In this document: positions 9,076 to 18,586 of the stretch, one piece after another | Numbering within the stretch: position 1 is the stretch's first letter | Layout of the letters: the number at the start of each line of letters is the position of its first letter | Assembly: GCF_002875945.1 (NCBI RefSeq) | Contig: NZ_MCZK01000144.1 | Span: 160,678-224,677 of the forward strand | Length of the DNA stretch: 64,000 nucleotides | Reading direction: 5' to 3' | Source: Vibrio lentus | GTDB lineage: Bacteria > Pseudomonadota > Gammaproteobacteria > Enterobacterales > Vibrionaceae | Notes under the pieces: generated by a model | What the model was told of the DNA's origin: nothing | What the model saw: the letters and a program-made list of their open reading frames with translations, nothing else | The model's database searches: none | Program-made: the position numbers and the translations under genes

Positions 9076-10314
9076 ATGAAAAAAATCACTAAAACACTCG
9101 TACTATCTTCGATTTCAATTGGGCTACTTTCTTCTTTTGCTTTCACTTCTCAAGCAGCGCCAGTTCAAATTAACCAAGCGTCAGCTGAACAAAACATACC
9201 TCAAGTCACCTACGATACGATAATCGGTGAGAATGGCGTCTTTATTGATTTAGATACCGACAACTTTATTCTAAAACAGCAAGAGTGGTATCAGATCCAA
9301 GCCTATGTTGAAGGCGCTTTGGCACTGCCCGTGACAGAAGCCAGTATGAAGTCGACTTTAAGTATTCCTAACGACATTCCTTTCTCTAATTTCGAAGCAC
9401 TGGTTCAGCAGTACTCAAGTATTCACGATACCGCCTTCTATTGGAAAAAAGAGCTTTATCCAAGCATCGTTGACCTGTCATTAAGCTTGGCCAATTACGT
9501 CCAAATTAAAGACTTCATGCTTAACCCACTAAGCGATGCTTTGAATGAAATGCTGGCCAAAGCATTCTCGCCGCTCCCGGAAGATATCGAAGCGGTAGAA
9601 CGCAATAGAAAGGTGGCGATCGCTTACCTGAAAAGCCTGCAAAGTTTTTCAATGAGATACCAGCATGAAGTGTCTGACGTTGGCGGCAACCTATTAGAAT
9701 TTTCAGCTACATTAGACACCCAAAAATTGCAATTAGATGTGTTGGAAGGCACTCACAACGGTTACCTAAGCGACGATGGCAGCGCGCTTCAGCAGCGAGT
9801 GAATGACATCAATGCACGTATTACTCAACTCAACAAAGATTACACTCACTACGTTACGGTCGCCTCTACTGCGGTGACTTATGCATGGTTCCCTCTGGTT
9901 GCAGGTCCAATCATGGGCGTATACGGCGATAAAGCAGAAAAAGCACGTAAACTTCGTAACGAATTACAAAACGAAGTAAAAGAGCTTCAAGAGCAGTTAA
10001 CTTACACGCAGAAAATATACAACTCTTATCATCGCTCTTCAGAGAGTATCGATATGATTTCTCAACAAATTGAAAATGCGATTCCACATATTAATAAGCT
10101 GAAACTGAATTGGCAGAAAATGAATGCCGACTTCACTTCACTGCTTGTGGCATTAGAACAAGCCCAGAATAATGCCGACATCATGAAGGACGACGCGATG
10201 CTTGGTGCGATAGGTGCGCTTGCCAATACAACGGTTGCAGAAAGTAACTGGAGTAATATCAGCGAGAAAGCAAAAGCGTTTGCAAACAATGCATACATTC
10301 AAGAAATGGAATAG
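9076..10314 (+). CDS. Secreted XaxA/YaxA-like alpha-helical pore-forming toxin subunit
   Basis: Resembles the A subunit of the alpha-xenorhabdolysin family (XaxA, YaxA), two-component alpha-helical toxins that form pores in host membranes. The 412-residue protein starts with a clear Sec signal peptide ending ...FTSQA before APV. Most of the remainder is predicted long helices and coiled coil, interrupted near residues 260-290 by a hydrophobic segment (VTVASTAVTYAWFPLVAGPI) followed by GVYGDKAEKARKLR, which matches the membrane-inserting hairpin position and trailing basic motif of XaxA-type proteins. Known XaxA/YaxA proteins lack a signal peptide, so this is an unusual variant. Its usual partner XaxB, about 350 residues, is absent; instead a 798-residue secreted protein follows. 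The family call is by motif recognition and is moderate. Confidence 0.62.
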   Translation: MKKITKTLVLSSISIGLLSSFAFTSQAAPVQINQASAEQNIPQVTYDTIIGENGVFIDLDTDNFILKQQEWYQIQAYVEGALALPVTEASMKSTLSIPNDIPFSNFEALVQQYSSIHDTAFYWKKELYPSIVDLSLSLANYVQIKDFMLNPLSDALNEMLAKAFSPLPEDIEAVERNRKVAIAYLKSLQSFSMRYQHEVSDVGGNLLEFSATLDTQKLQLDVLEGTHNGYLSDDGSALQQRVNDINARITQLNKDYTHYVTVASTAVTYAWFPLVAGPIMGVYGDKAEKARKLRNELQNEVKELQEQLTYTQKIYNSYHRSSESIDMISQQIENAIPHINKLKLNWQKMNADFTSLLVALEQAQNNADIMKDDAMLGAIGALANTTVAESNWSNISEKAKAFANNAYIQEME

Positions 10315-10436
10315 TCCCTATACATCTCGAAGAAATAGCGCGACGAATAACGAAAAAGCAGCGCTATATACAGATATGAGACAGCTACGAGACGGCTAAA
10401 AATATAACGAGATAGCCAAATAACCCTCCGAATAGT

Positions 10437-10470
10437 AAGCCGCACCTTATGAAAATTAAGGTGTTGGCTT
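10437..10470 (+). other. Stem-loop between the two toxin-like genes
   Basis: Arms AAGCC-g-CACCTT and AAGGTG-tt-GGCTT form a bulged hairpin 46 bp before the next ATG. There is no T run, so read-through into the 798-residue gene is likely; it could set the ratio of the two products by partial termination or by differential message stability. Confidence 0.4.
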
Positions 10471-10516
10471 CTGCTACCCAAAATTTGGCGAATACTAATT
10501 TCGACAGGATATAAAT

Positions 10517-12913
10517 ATGAGACTTCTACCTATTATTATTTCTCTTTCATTTTCTCCACAGGCTTTTTCTAGCGACTGGCTTGAACTGAACAATTTACCC
10601 AATTCAACTGAATACCCAACTTGGGTTCAATCGGCCTATTCAGATGTTGGCGTATTGTCTCGCTCAACATCCGATCTACACATCAACCTCAGCGACTGGA
10701 TAGCGGAACAGAACCTATACGTCACCAACCCTTCAAAAATCGTCGTGTTTGCAGACACCATCGAGGTTCCAGAGAACTTCAACTTGCTTGTAAACAACCA
10801 AAACATCCTGATTTTTGCACGCAAAATTGTTGGCCAAGGTACGCCAACGTTTGTGCTCGGACAACAAGGTTCTGCAGCATCGATTTCTGTGATTGCTGGC
10901 GAAATAGAAACACCGATTAATGTGCTCGCTTTCCAAAGCGATGGCAGCATTACACGAGATGCCCTAACAGGAAATACAGGAGATGGTGAATCCGTTGTCT
11001 TAGCAGGAGAGCACTACCGAAGAACCACCATCGACTCAAACATTACCGGGCAAATGAAACTGGCTACCGAACCTTTTACAGACATTATTAATCGCTCTTT
11101 TGATATGGCTGCCAGCTTGTTCGACACCAACCCAGAGCTTAGCCTCGACCTTATCAACTGGATTGAGCAGAGCCTACGTTACTCAGGTTCTGTGGTGGAA
11201 GACGACCCAATTCTTTCAGACCTTTACCTGCAAACGGTCGCGTTCAAGCAGTTCATTAGCTTCAGCACCAAAGAGAGCCACTACGTACCTTATCTCGACA
11301 AAGTACTTTACCAAGACAAGTACGAAGCGTACCTAAATGCGATGGTCGCGTATCAAGCTCAGTGGGACATTATTCAAGACAGAAACACCGTCATTGAAGA
11401 CAAAATAGAAGCCGCTAAGTTAGCGCTCGCTAACATTGAAGACGTTCTTCGCGCTCAGAGTTCGATCATCACACAAACTCAATCCAACATAGATAAGATA
11501 GGGGACAGCCTTACTGAGGTAGATAGCCAATACAAAGCACAAGAGTTAGTGACCCTTGATGCGAGAACGACTTATTTAGTTGGCGTAGAGAATTGGAAAA
11601 CCCAACAACAACTCAATGCTGCGCTTGCGATATTCAAAGCAATCGCTGAGATTGGAAGTGCAGTGAGTGGCGTGTTCACAGGTAATCTTTCAGGCGTCAA
11701 CGACCTAACCGAGCAATTAGCGAAAACCCCAGAAGCATTAGAAAAAGCGAAAAACCTCGTCACCAATATCAAGTCGGTCACGGGTATTATTGATAGCGTG
11801 ACCAAAACGATTTCTGGTATTTCTCAGTTAACCGCGGATATTAAATCAACCATCAAGCTCCAGAAGATATCTGAAGCAATGGATGGTTTTAACTTCAACA
11901 TCCCAACCATCAATGAAAGTAACCTGGCGTGGGATCTGATGATCACCGAGATCCGCAGCAACTTAAGATATGCCGATAGCTTAGGTATCAAAGGATCAAG
12001 ACAATACTTACTCGAACTTGAAAAGCAGGTTCTGCTCGGTAAGGCAATTAACATCACGCAGCTTAACTTTGCGCAGGAGCAAGCAAAGCTGGTCGACTTG
12101 CTGCTAACCAATAACGTAACCATCAACCAACAGCAAAGGCTGAATGATGCTATTGAAGGTTATCAAATAGATACCGACAGCTTCGATTCGATTGAACGTG
12201 AACTATCAAGAGTGTTGATGCACTTCAAACGCCCAATGTTCGTTGCTTTGTCTAACTATGTTCAGGCATACGAATACTGGGCATTGAAGCCAAGCGAGAT
12301 CACGCCATCTCTGAACAAAAGTTACTTGGACTACCAGTTTGACTTGGCATCCATCGAAAGTGAGTATGTGAATGCTCTGTCTTCTTTCCAACCCGCGCCA
12401 CAAGATTTCACCATCGATAACTACACTATTTCTAGCCCAGAACAACTAGATAACTTTGCAACAACCGGACAGCTGAATTTCTCTATTCCATTAGAGCAAG
12501 TCCAATTGTGTTCATTTGACCGCGTTAGGCTTTCCACGGTACGAGTGTTCTTAGAAGGTGAAAACTTACCTTATGGCAAACAACTGAATCTACGAGTCTC
12601 CAGTTCAGGCAACTATGCCGACCGATATGAAAACCAAGATTATCAGTTCAGCTCAAACCCCGTGTCACGTGCGTTCTACTACCGTCTAGATGATCCAACC
12701 ACCAACGATGTCAGCATCATCACCGACGGTGCCGTAGCGAATAAGTTCGAATACGCGTATTTCCAACCTACTCCATTCACCTCATGGAATGTCACACTCA
12801 ACAATTTCGATGAGACAGACCAAGCCAACAACCAATATCTAAAAGATATCGAACAGATTCGCGTCGAATTCTTAGGCAGCGGTATCCCGAATGGCAATAG
12901 CTGCTCTAACTAA
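10517..12913 (+). CDS. Large secreted coiled-coil protein, putative partner of the XaxA-like toxin
   Basis: I do not recognise a named family. The 798-residue protein starts with a signal peptide (MRLLPIIISLSFSPQAFSSD). Residues about 60-180 are beta-rich (IVVFADTIEVPENF, ILIFARKIVGQG). A long helical region (about 270-560) contains heptad-like stretches and one hydrophobic block (ALAIFKAIAEIGSAVSGVF) near residue 375 that could insert into a membrane. The last 150 residues look like a beta-sandwich; the order of an RLSTVRVFLEG strand, a tract ending PTPFTSWNVTL and a final IEQIRVEFLGSG strand recalls the C-terminal domain of Tc-toxin A subunits, an analogy only. It lies 202 bp after the XaxA-like gene on the same strand. 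Two cysteines in the C-terminal domain could form a disulphide after export. Confidence 0.6.
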   Translation: MRLLPIIISLSFSPQAFSSDWLELNNLPNSTEYPTWVQSAYSDVGVLSRSTSDLHINLSDWIAEQNLYVTNPSKIVVFADTIEVPENFNLLVNNQNILIFARKIVGQGTPTFVLGQQGSAASISVIAGEIETPINVLAFQSDGSITRDALTGNTGDGESVVLAGEHYRRTTIDSNITGQMKLATEPFTDIINRSFDMAASLFDTNPELSLDLINWIEQSLRYSGSVVEDDPILSDLYLQTVAFKQFISFSTKESHYVPYLDKVLYQDKYEAYLNAMVAYQAQWDIIQDRNTVIEDKIEAAKLALANIEDVLRAQSSIITQTQSNIDKIGDSLTEVDSQYKAQELVTLDARTTYLVGVENWKTQQQLNAALAIFKAIAEIGSAVSGVFTGNLSGVNDLTEQLAKTPEALEKAKNLVTNIKSVTGIIDSVTKTISGISQLTADIKSTIKLQKISEAMDGFNFNIPTINESNLAWDLMITEIRSNLRYADSLGIKGSRQYLLELEKQVLLGKAINITQLNFAQEQAKLVDLLLTNNVTINQQQRLNDAIEGYQIDTDSFDSIERELSRVLMHFKRPMFVALSNYVQAYEYWALKPSEITPSLNKSYLDYQFDLASIESEYVNALSSFQPAPQDFTIDNYTISSPEQLDNFATTGQLNFSIPLEQVQLCSFDRVRLSTVRVFLEGENLPYGKQLNLRVSSSGNYADRYENQDYQFSSNPVSRAFYYRLDDPTTNDVSIITDGAVANKFEYAYFQPTPFTSWNVTLNNFDETDQANNQYLKDIEQIRVEFLGSGIPNGNSCSN

Positions 12914-12990
12914 CAAAGCGCTACTTTAATTAACCGAAGCGTTGCTTTAATCCAAGGAACCGAGGTTAAAGGGATAAGCCAGCAACAAAA

Positions 12991-13013
12991 AAGGCCGACA
13001 TGATGTCGGCCTT
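12991..13013. terminator. Intrinsic terminator between convergent genes
   Basis: Perfect 10-bp arms AAGGCCGACA and TGTCGGCCTT with a 3-base loop. The A run just to the left gives a T run on the minus strand, so it mainly serves the amidohydrolase gene ending at 13051, and may also serve the gene ending at 12913. Confidence 0.85.
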
Positions 13014-13050
13014 GTTCATTCAGTTCGATTTTTAGAAACCGATTTACATC

Positions 13051-14487
13051 TTAATCCATCAAGCTCTTAGACTTAATCGCCTTCTTAGAAAGCTCTTTAG
13101 CAAAGGCTTTGATATCAGTTTCAAACTCATCGACGCTTTGACGAATGTCATCCAGTTGAACGGTCTGCATCACTCGATTTTCCATTACGATTTGGCCGTT
13201 AACAATAGTGGTGTCGATGTTGCTTGGGTTCGCTTGGTAAACCAAAGTCGCATATGGGTCGTAATTCGGCATCATGTTCGCCGATTGTGTCTCTACAATC
13301 ACGATGTCTGCTTTCTTACCCGCTTCAAGAGAACCGATTTGGTCTTCCATGTGTAGGGCTTTCGCACCACCTAATGTCGCCATCTCAATCACTTGATCAG
13401 GAATCATGATGGTGCGATCTGAATGCTTTAAGCGCTGCATATTAGCTGCGTAGCTTAGGGTGCGCATGATATCGACTTGGTTTGAACTCATTGGACCGTC
13501 TGTTCCTAAGCCAATGCGCATGTCGGCACGATACATCTCCCAAGCAGGCGCAATGCCTGTCGCCCCTTTGGCGTTCGCCATTGGGTTGTATGAGATACCC
13601 GCGTCAGCTTGCTTGAGTAGCTTTTGATCGTTCTCTGACAGGTGGATACCGTGAGCAATCACGACACGCTCATCAAGCACACCGATTTCATCCATGTATT
13701 CAACTGGCGATGTCGCTTTGGTTTCGTCTTTGATGCGCTTTTCTTCATTCGGGAATTCAGCAACGTGAATCAACACGGGTACATCGTATTGAGCCGACAG
13801 TTTATTGATTTCTTGCAGCTTATCTTTGCTCACGGTGTACACCGCGTGTGGTGCATAAGCAGGTGTGATTAACTCATCGTTTTTGTACTGCTCAATAAAG
13901 CCTTTGGCATACTCGATGCCGCCGTAAGGTTCTTTGGCATCAACCACTGGGAATTTAATCACGGTTTCACCCAGCACGGCGCGCAGGCCGACTTCTTTGG
14001 TCGCCTTAGCCATTTCGTCCATGTGGTAATACATGTCAGCGTAAGTCGTGACACCACTTTGCGCCAACTCGATAGAACCAAGTTTGGTTGCGTTGTAAAT
14101 CAATTCACGGCTTAGCTTTTCTGCTTCAAGTGGGAAGAAGTAAGCAAACAGACGATTCGAGATGCCCTCTTCCCCCAAGCCACGAAACGCTATCATAGGC
14201 AAATGGTTGTGCGCATTGACCATGCCCGGCATAACGATTCCATCTTGAGCGTCAATCACCTTTTCAGCGCGGTATTGAGTAATCAAATCCTCGTTACCAA
14301 CAGCGATGATCTGGTCATCTTTCACCACAACCACACCGTCTTCAATCACATCCATTTCTGAATTGATTGTTAGAACCTGTCCATTGGTGATGATCAGATC
14401 GGCGTTGTATGTTTGCGTCGAGACTGTCGAACCACAGCCTGCCAGTAGAACTGCGCTGATGGTGCATGCCAAGCTTTTGAGCGTCAT
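13051..14487 (-). CDS. Lipoprotein amidohydrolase of the MTA/SAH deaminase-like family
   Basis: Metal-dependent hydrolase of the COG0402 type, related to methylthioadenosine / S-adenosylhomocysteine deaminases and chlorohydrolases. Ligand motifs are NAHNHLP near residue 107, IHVAE near 245, AHGIHLS near 285 and GLGTDGP near 340. I chose the ATG at 14487 because it gives a lipoprotein signal peptide with lipobox LLAG|C at residue 18; the frame is open 15 codons further upstream, but that would bury the signal. A Gly at +2 favours the outer membrane. A periplasmic, lipid-anchored deaminase is unusual for a family that is normally cytosolic. The substrate is not predictable from sequence alone. 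Confidence 0.82.
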   Translation of the reverse strand: MTLKSLACTISAVLLAGCGSTVSTQTYNADLIITNGQVLTINSEMDVIEDGVVVVKDDQIIAVGNEDLITQYRAEKVIDAQDGIVMPGMVNAHNHLPMIAFRGLGEEGISNRLFAYFFPLEAEKLSRELIYNATKLGSIELAQSGVTTYADMYYHMDEMAKATKEVGLRAVLGETVIKFPVVDAKEPYGGIEYAKGFIEQYKNDELITPAYAPHAVYTVSKDKLQEINKLSAQYDVPVLIHVAEFPNEEKRIKDETKATSPVEYMDEIGVLDERVVIAHGIHLSENDQKLLKQADAGISYNPMANAKGATGIAPAWEMYRADMRIGLGTDGPMSSNQVDIMRTLSYAANMQRLKHSDRTIMIPDQVIEMATLGGAKALHMEDQIGSLEAGKKADIVIVETQSANMMPNYDPYATLVYQANPSNIDTTIVNGQIVMENRVMQTVQLDDIRQSVDEFETDIKAFAKELSKKAIKSKSLMD

Positions 14488-14681
14488 TGCTAAACCTATA
14501 TGTTGTGCGTGTAATATTGTTAGAAGGTCCACTTTGGTGTTCTGAGCTATTCACTTCTAAGAACAATAAGTGTCGCTAATTTTTGCGACACTATAACCTG
14601 TTATTTAAATGAAATGGCATACCTAATCGAACCGATTTCAAGTTAAATGAGTTATTGCACAACGGGTCACAAAACCGCGCG

Positions 14682-17600
14682 TCATGACTCGCGGATGTTG
14701 ACGTTTAACCTGCTCTCTAAGTGCAAACTGTCCTTAGTTCTCGAAACCGAGCCTTTAGAAAAGAACAACGCATACATGGCAGGAATTACCAACAGTACAA
14801 CGGGCAATGAGAACAACAGACCATAGCCCAGCGTGAGCGACATTGGCCCCATAAACACATCCGTTCCCCCTAACCCATAAGCAAGAGGAAGCAAGCCAGC
14901 CACCGTGGTCAGTGATGTCATCACAATCGGACGCAGACGACTGACTGCCGCTTGAGTTACCGCGTCTATCGCATTCAAACCTTCAATTCTTAACTCATTG
15001 ATTCGATTAATCAGCACCAAGGAGTTATTGACCACAACGCCCGTCATCCCAAGTACGCCAATCAATCCAAACAGAGACATCGGCTGCATGTGAACCACGA
15101 GCGCCATCAACGAAGCCATAATCGCAAATGGGATAACCGCCATAATGAGCAGTGGTTGTAACAATGAGTTGAACATCACAGCTAACACGAAGTAGATCGC
15201 TACCATTGCAGCAGGGAACACCACCATAAAGCCGCTCATGGTTTCGTTGGTACTTTCAGCTTCGCCGCCCACATTAATAGTCACGCTCGATGGGTATTGA
15301 CCTGTAAGCTCTGTGATTAGCTCATCGGCTAATGCGACAGGGCTAATGCTCTCATCAGATAAAGCGGCAGACACCGTCACTTCACGTTCACCGTTGTAAT
15401 GCTTGATAAGGCGCGGGATTTCTATCTGCTCAACCATAGCCAAGCGACTCAATGGCACTTGCTGCCCATCCGCCGTGTAGATTTTGGTGGTTTTCAGCTT
15501 TTCAAGGTCGCGAAATTGCTCATCTAATACCACGCGAATATCGACTTCTTGATCGCCAAGCCACGTCGATGTCACGCTGTTACCATCAAATCCAACACGC
15601 AGCGCATTCGATAAATCACTCACCGTGAGGTTGTATTTCGCCAGCCAGTGATACTGAGGAACAATGTTCAACTGAGGATCTTTCAGTGCCTCACTGTGAT
15701 TGATACTGGTCACGCCTTGGTAATCTCTTAGCCAAGCCATCACTAACTCTACGGTTTGATTGCGCTCACTCTCAGTTCCACCGAGCACGCGGACTTCAAC
15801 CGGGTCGCCTGGAGGTGGGCCACCAGCATCAATCGAGAACTTGATGAACATGTCATCAGACAGCGCTGCCAACTCTTCATTGAGCGCCGTGATAATCTGT
15901 TCTGCTGAACGGGTGCGTTGGTCAAAGTTCGTCAGGTTAATAATGCCCTGCGATACCGGTGATGAGTAAACCAATTCATAGCTGACCAGCTCCGTTTCTG
16001 GTAACGATTCTATCGCTTGTTCGATAGACTGATGAGCGTCTCGCACTTTAGATAATGGAGTTCCCGCCTTCACTTCGGTGTAAACCTCAATGTATTTACC
16101 CGCTTCTGTTGGGAAGATATCCACTTTCAACGAAGACACTAAATAGCCAGATACCGCGAACCCAACGATGGCTAATGCAATCACTGATTTCTTGTAGTTC
16201 AGAGCCATATTCAGCAGAGAGCGGTAACGGTTTGAGATCCATTCAAAACGGTCTTTTTCTTGGGTTTTGTTATTGCTCTCTTTCGCAGAAGCCAAGTGCG
16301 CAGGTAGCGTGAGCGTGCATTCAATGAATGAGAACACGAGCGCTGCGATAACGGTAATCGGGATCACCGAGACAGCTTTACCCATGGTGCCCGGAATGAA
16401 CATCATCGGGATAAACACCAAGGCCGTTGTCACTAGGCTTGCCATCAATGGCTTGATTACTTTTAAAGTCCCCGACACCGCAGCATCGACACCTTTTTTC
16501 CCGGCTTCCTTTTCTTGGAAAATACTTTCAGCAATGATCACTGAATCATCAACGATAATGCCGATCACCAGCAGTAATGCTGCCAATGTGATGCTGTCTA
16601 AATTCAGCCCCATGATTGGCAGAACCATCATCACACCGAACACACAAAACGGAATCGACACCGACACCCAGAAAGCAACACGACGTTGCAAGATCATGCT
16701 CAAAATCAGCAGAACCAACACCAAACCTATCGCGCCATTGGTTGCCACGATAGAGAACTTCTCGCCCATGTCCTTGCCAAGATCAAGACTTGTTTGGAAG
16801 ATGAATTGCTCGCTAATACGTTCGCTTTCTTTGTCCAACAAAGCCTTAATGCTGTCGATGGTCGCAATCACATCCGCACTGCCACTGTTGGTGATAGAGA
16901 AAATCACCGCAGGTTTCCCGCTCATCACCGGATCTTCGGTTGCTCGCGCAAAAGTATCGATAACGGTCGCCACATCAGACACACGGACAACTTGACCGGA
17001 ATCTAATGCCTTAATCACGATGTTAGACACATCACCCGTCGACTCTACTTTGGTCATGGTGACGATCTTCTGCTCTTGACTCCATGACTCGACAAAGCCA
17101 CCCGATTGAGACAAGTTGTGCTGCTCTATCGCGGTACTGACATCGTCAAAAGTCACTTGATAACGGCGTGCTTTTTCAGGATCGACTTCAACCCAAAACT
17201 CTTGCTCATTAAAGCCGGAAAGCGTGATAGAACCGACGCCACCAAGACTGTTGATTTTCTTTTCTAACTGATACGCATAATGCTGTAACGATGCTGAATC
17301 TGTATTGCTATCCGCGAGGCTCACACCAAAATGATACACATCCAAAGAAGAGGTTTTTTGCTGAGTCACAACCGGCGGCGAATCAATGTCTTTCGGCAGG
17401 TTACCGACTCTGTCTACCGCTTGCTGGATATCTCTCAAGATCACCGCCGCGTCTTCACCGGGCAGATACTCGACCTCGATAAAGGAACGTCCTTCTGAAG
17501 ATTCAGACGAAAAGTACACAATGCCATCGACCGAACGAAGTTCTTTCTCTATTGGGTTAGTGATGTTCAGTTCAATATCTTGAGCCGTCGCGCCGGGATA

Positions 17601-17750
17601 GCTGGTTTCGATTTCCGCGGTGTCCATAGCAACATCTGGATACTCTTGTAGATTGAGCTGCATTAACGACATAGCACCCGTCAACAACACCATGACCGTA
17701 ATGATACGAGCCAAAAACTGACGATTCGCGAAATATGCTAGAAAGTTCAT
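14682..17750 (-). CDS. RND efflux pump, inner-membrane transporter
   Basis: Proton-driven tripartite efflux transporter of the hydrophobe/amphiphile (AcrB-like) family. The 1022-residue protein begins with one TM helix and a LQEYPDVAMDTAEI block, has two large periplasmic loops, and carries the TM4 proton-relay pair of aspartates in IGIIVDDSVIIAES near residue 402. A second TM cluster near the C terminus includes GMTGVVVNNSLVLINRI. Length is normal for the family. The adaptor gene lies immediately upstream with a 2-bp gap, so the two are co-translated, and no outer-membrane factor is present, implying use of TolC. The substrate is unknown. Confidence 0.93.
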   Translation of the reverse strand: MNFLAYFANRQFLARIITVMVLLTGAMSLMQLNLQEYPDVAMDTAEIETSYPGATAQDIELNITNPIEKELRSVDGIVYFSSESSEGRSFIEVEYLPGEDAAVILRDIQQAVDRVGNLPKDIDSPPVVTQQKTSSLDVYHFGVSLADSNTDSASLQHYAYQLEKKINSLGGVGSITLSGFNEQEFWVEVDPEKARRYQVTFDDVSTAIEQHNLSQSGGFVESWSQEQKIVTMTKVESTGDVSNIVIKALDSGQVVRVSDVATVIDTFARATEDPVMSGKPAVIFSITNSGSADVIATIDSIKALLDKESERISEQFIFQTSLDLGKDMGEKFSIVATNGAIGLVLVLLILSMILQRRVAFWVSVSIPFCVFGVMMVLPIMGLNLDSITLAALLLVIGIIVDDSVIIAESIFQEKEAGKKGVDAAVSGTLKVIKPLMASLVTTALVFIPMMFIPGTMGKAVSVIPITVIAALVFSFIECTLTLPAHLASAKESNNKTQEKDRFEWISNRYRSLLNMALNYKKSVIALAIVGFAVSGYLVSSLKVDIFPTEAGKYIEVYTEVKAGTPLSKVRDAHQSIEQAIESLPETELVSYELVYSSPVSQGIINLTNFDQRTRSAEQIITALNEELAALSDDMFIKFSIDAGGPPPGDPVEVRVLGGTESERNQTVELVMAWLRDYQGVTSINHSEALKDPQLNIVPQYHWLAKYNLTVSDLSNALRVGFDGNSVTSTWLGDQEVDIRVVLDEQFRDLEKLKTTKIYTADGQQVPLSRLAMVEQIEIPRLIKHYNGEREVTVSAALSDESISPVALADELITELTGQYPSSVTINVGGEAESTNETMSGFMVVFPAAMVAIYFVLAVMFNSLLQPLLIMAVIPFAIMASLMALVVHMQPMSLFGLIGVLGMTGVVVNNSLVLINRINELRIEGLNAIDAVTQAAVSRLRPIVMTSLTTVAGLLPLAYGLGGTDVFMGPMSLTLGYGLLFSLPVVLLVIPAMYALFFSKGSVSRTKDSLHLESRLNVNIRES

Positions 17751-17752
17751 CG

Positions 17753-18586
17753 TTATAGCCCTTTACCTTCGTTTGATGCTGTTTGATCCAATGCGACTTG
17801 AGCAGTTGTCATGCCTTGAATTGAAAGGTCCGTAGAGGCATAAACCGACATACCCGGCTTAAATTGATGACCTTGGTTGGTGATCTCGACCAATACTGGG
17901 TAGGTTAAATTTTGCATCTCGACACCAATGCGCTGCACGTTAGCTTCCATTTTTATCTCTGGATTGGTTTCAGACCACACCACCACTTCTTGACCAACAG
18001 TGAAGTGTTTTAGGTCATACTCACTCGCCATGAACGACAGAGTCACTTTGTCGATGTTGACCACTTCATAGAGCAAATCTCCCTCGCTCACCCAAGCCCC
18101 TGATTGCGTTGGTTTATTGGAGATGTAACCTGAAATAAGAGATTCAATCTGAGTGTTTTCAAGGTCCACTTGAGATTGTTGGTAGTCAATTTGAGCAACA
18201 GACACCGACGCCTTCGCGCTTAAAAATTCAGCACGTGCTGTGTCTAACTCACCGATTGAGAGGCTGTTCTTTTCGATAAGGGCTTGATAGCGGTTATAGG
18301 TCGCCTTTCGTAAGGCAAGATTCGCTTCGGCAAGGGCTAGATTCGCTTTAGCCTTATTAACGCTAAACTCAAAGTCGTTGGCTTTAATCTGAGCCAGTAT
18401 TTGTTGTTGGTTGACGGCGTCGCCCACTTCAAGGTTATTCATCTCCACGACACCGGGCACTTCTGCCACGACACTGTGTTTATTTAAGCCTTGAACGTGA
18501 CCGATCAGTTCCGTAGCTTGAGCTAGTGATATTTGAGTCGTTGAGACACCGAGAAGTGCTGCCAGCGCGATAATTTTAGTTTTCAT
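17753..18586 (-). CDS. RND efflux periplasmic adaptor (membrane fusion protein)
   Basis: Links the RND pump to an outer-membrane channel. The 277-residue protein has a signal peptide (MKTKIIALAALLGVST...LA), a lipoyl half-motif VVAEVPGVVEMNNLEVGD, a helical hairpin at about 75-145 and the second lipoyl half around VSEGDLLYEV. There is no lipobox, so it is soluble or attached by its signal. It is shorter than AcrA (about 400) because the C-terminal membrane-proximal domain is reduced. It is the first gene of the pump operon and is divergent from the two-component genes. Confidence 0.9.
   Translation of the reverse strand: MKTKIIALAALLGVSTTQISLAQATELIGHVQGLNKHSVVAEVPGVVEMNNLEVGDAVNQQQILAQIKANDFEFSVNKAKANLALAEANLALRKATYNRYQALIEKNSLSIGELDTARAEFLSAKASVSVAQIDYQQSQVDLENTQIESLISGYISNKPTQSGAWVSEGDLLYEVVNIDKVTLSFMASEYDLKHFTVGQEVVVWSETNPEIKMEANVQRIGVEMQNLTYPVLVEITNQGHQFKPGMSVYASTDLSIQGMTTAQVALDQTASNEGKGL

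Noticed and set aside
16267..16995. A 242-codon open frame antisense to the RND pump gene
   Set aside because: It lies wholly opposite a strongly conserved coding region, its protein has no family motif, and it has no ribosome site of its own. It is a shadow of the pump frame.
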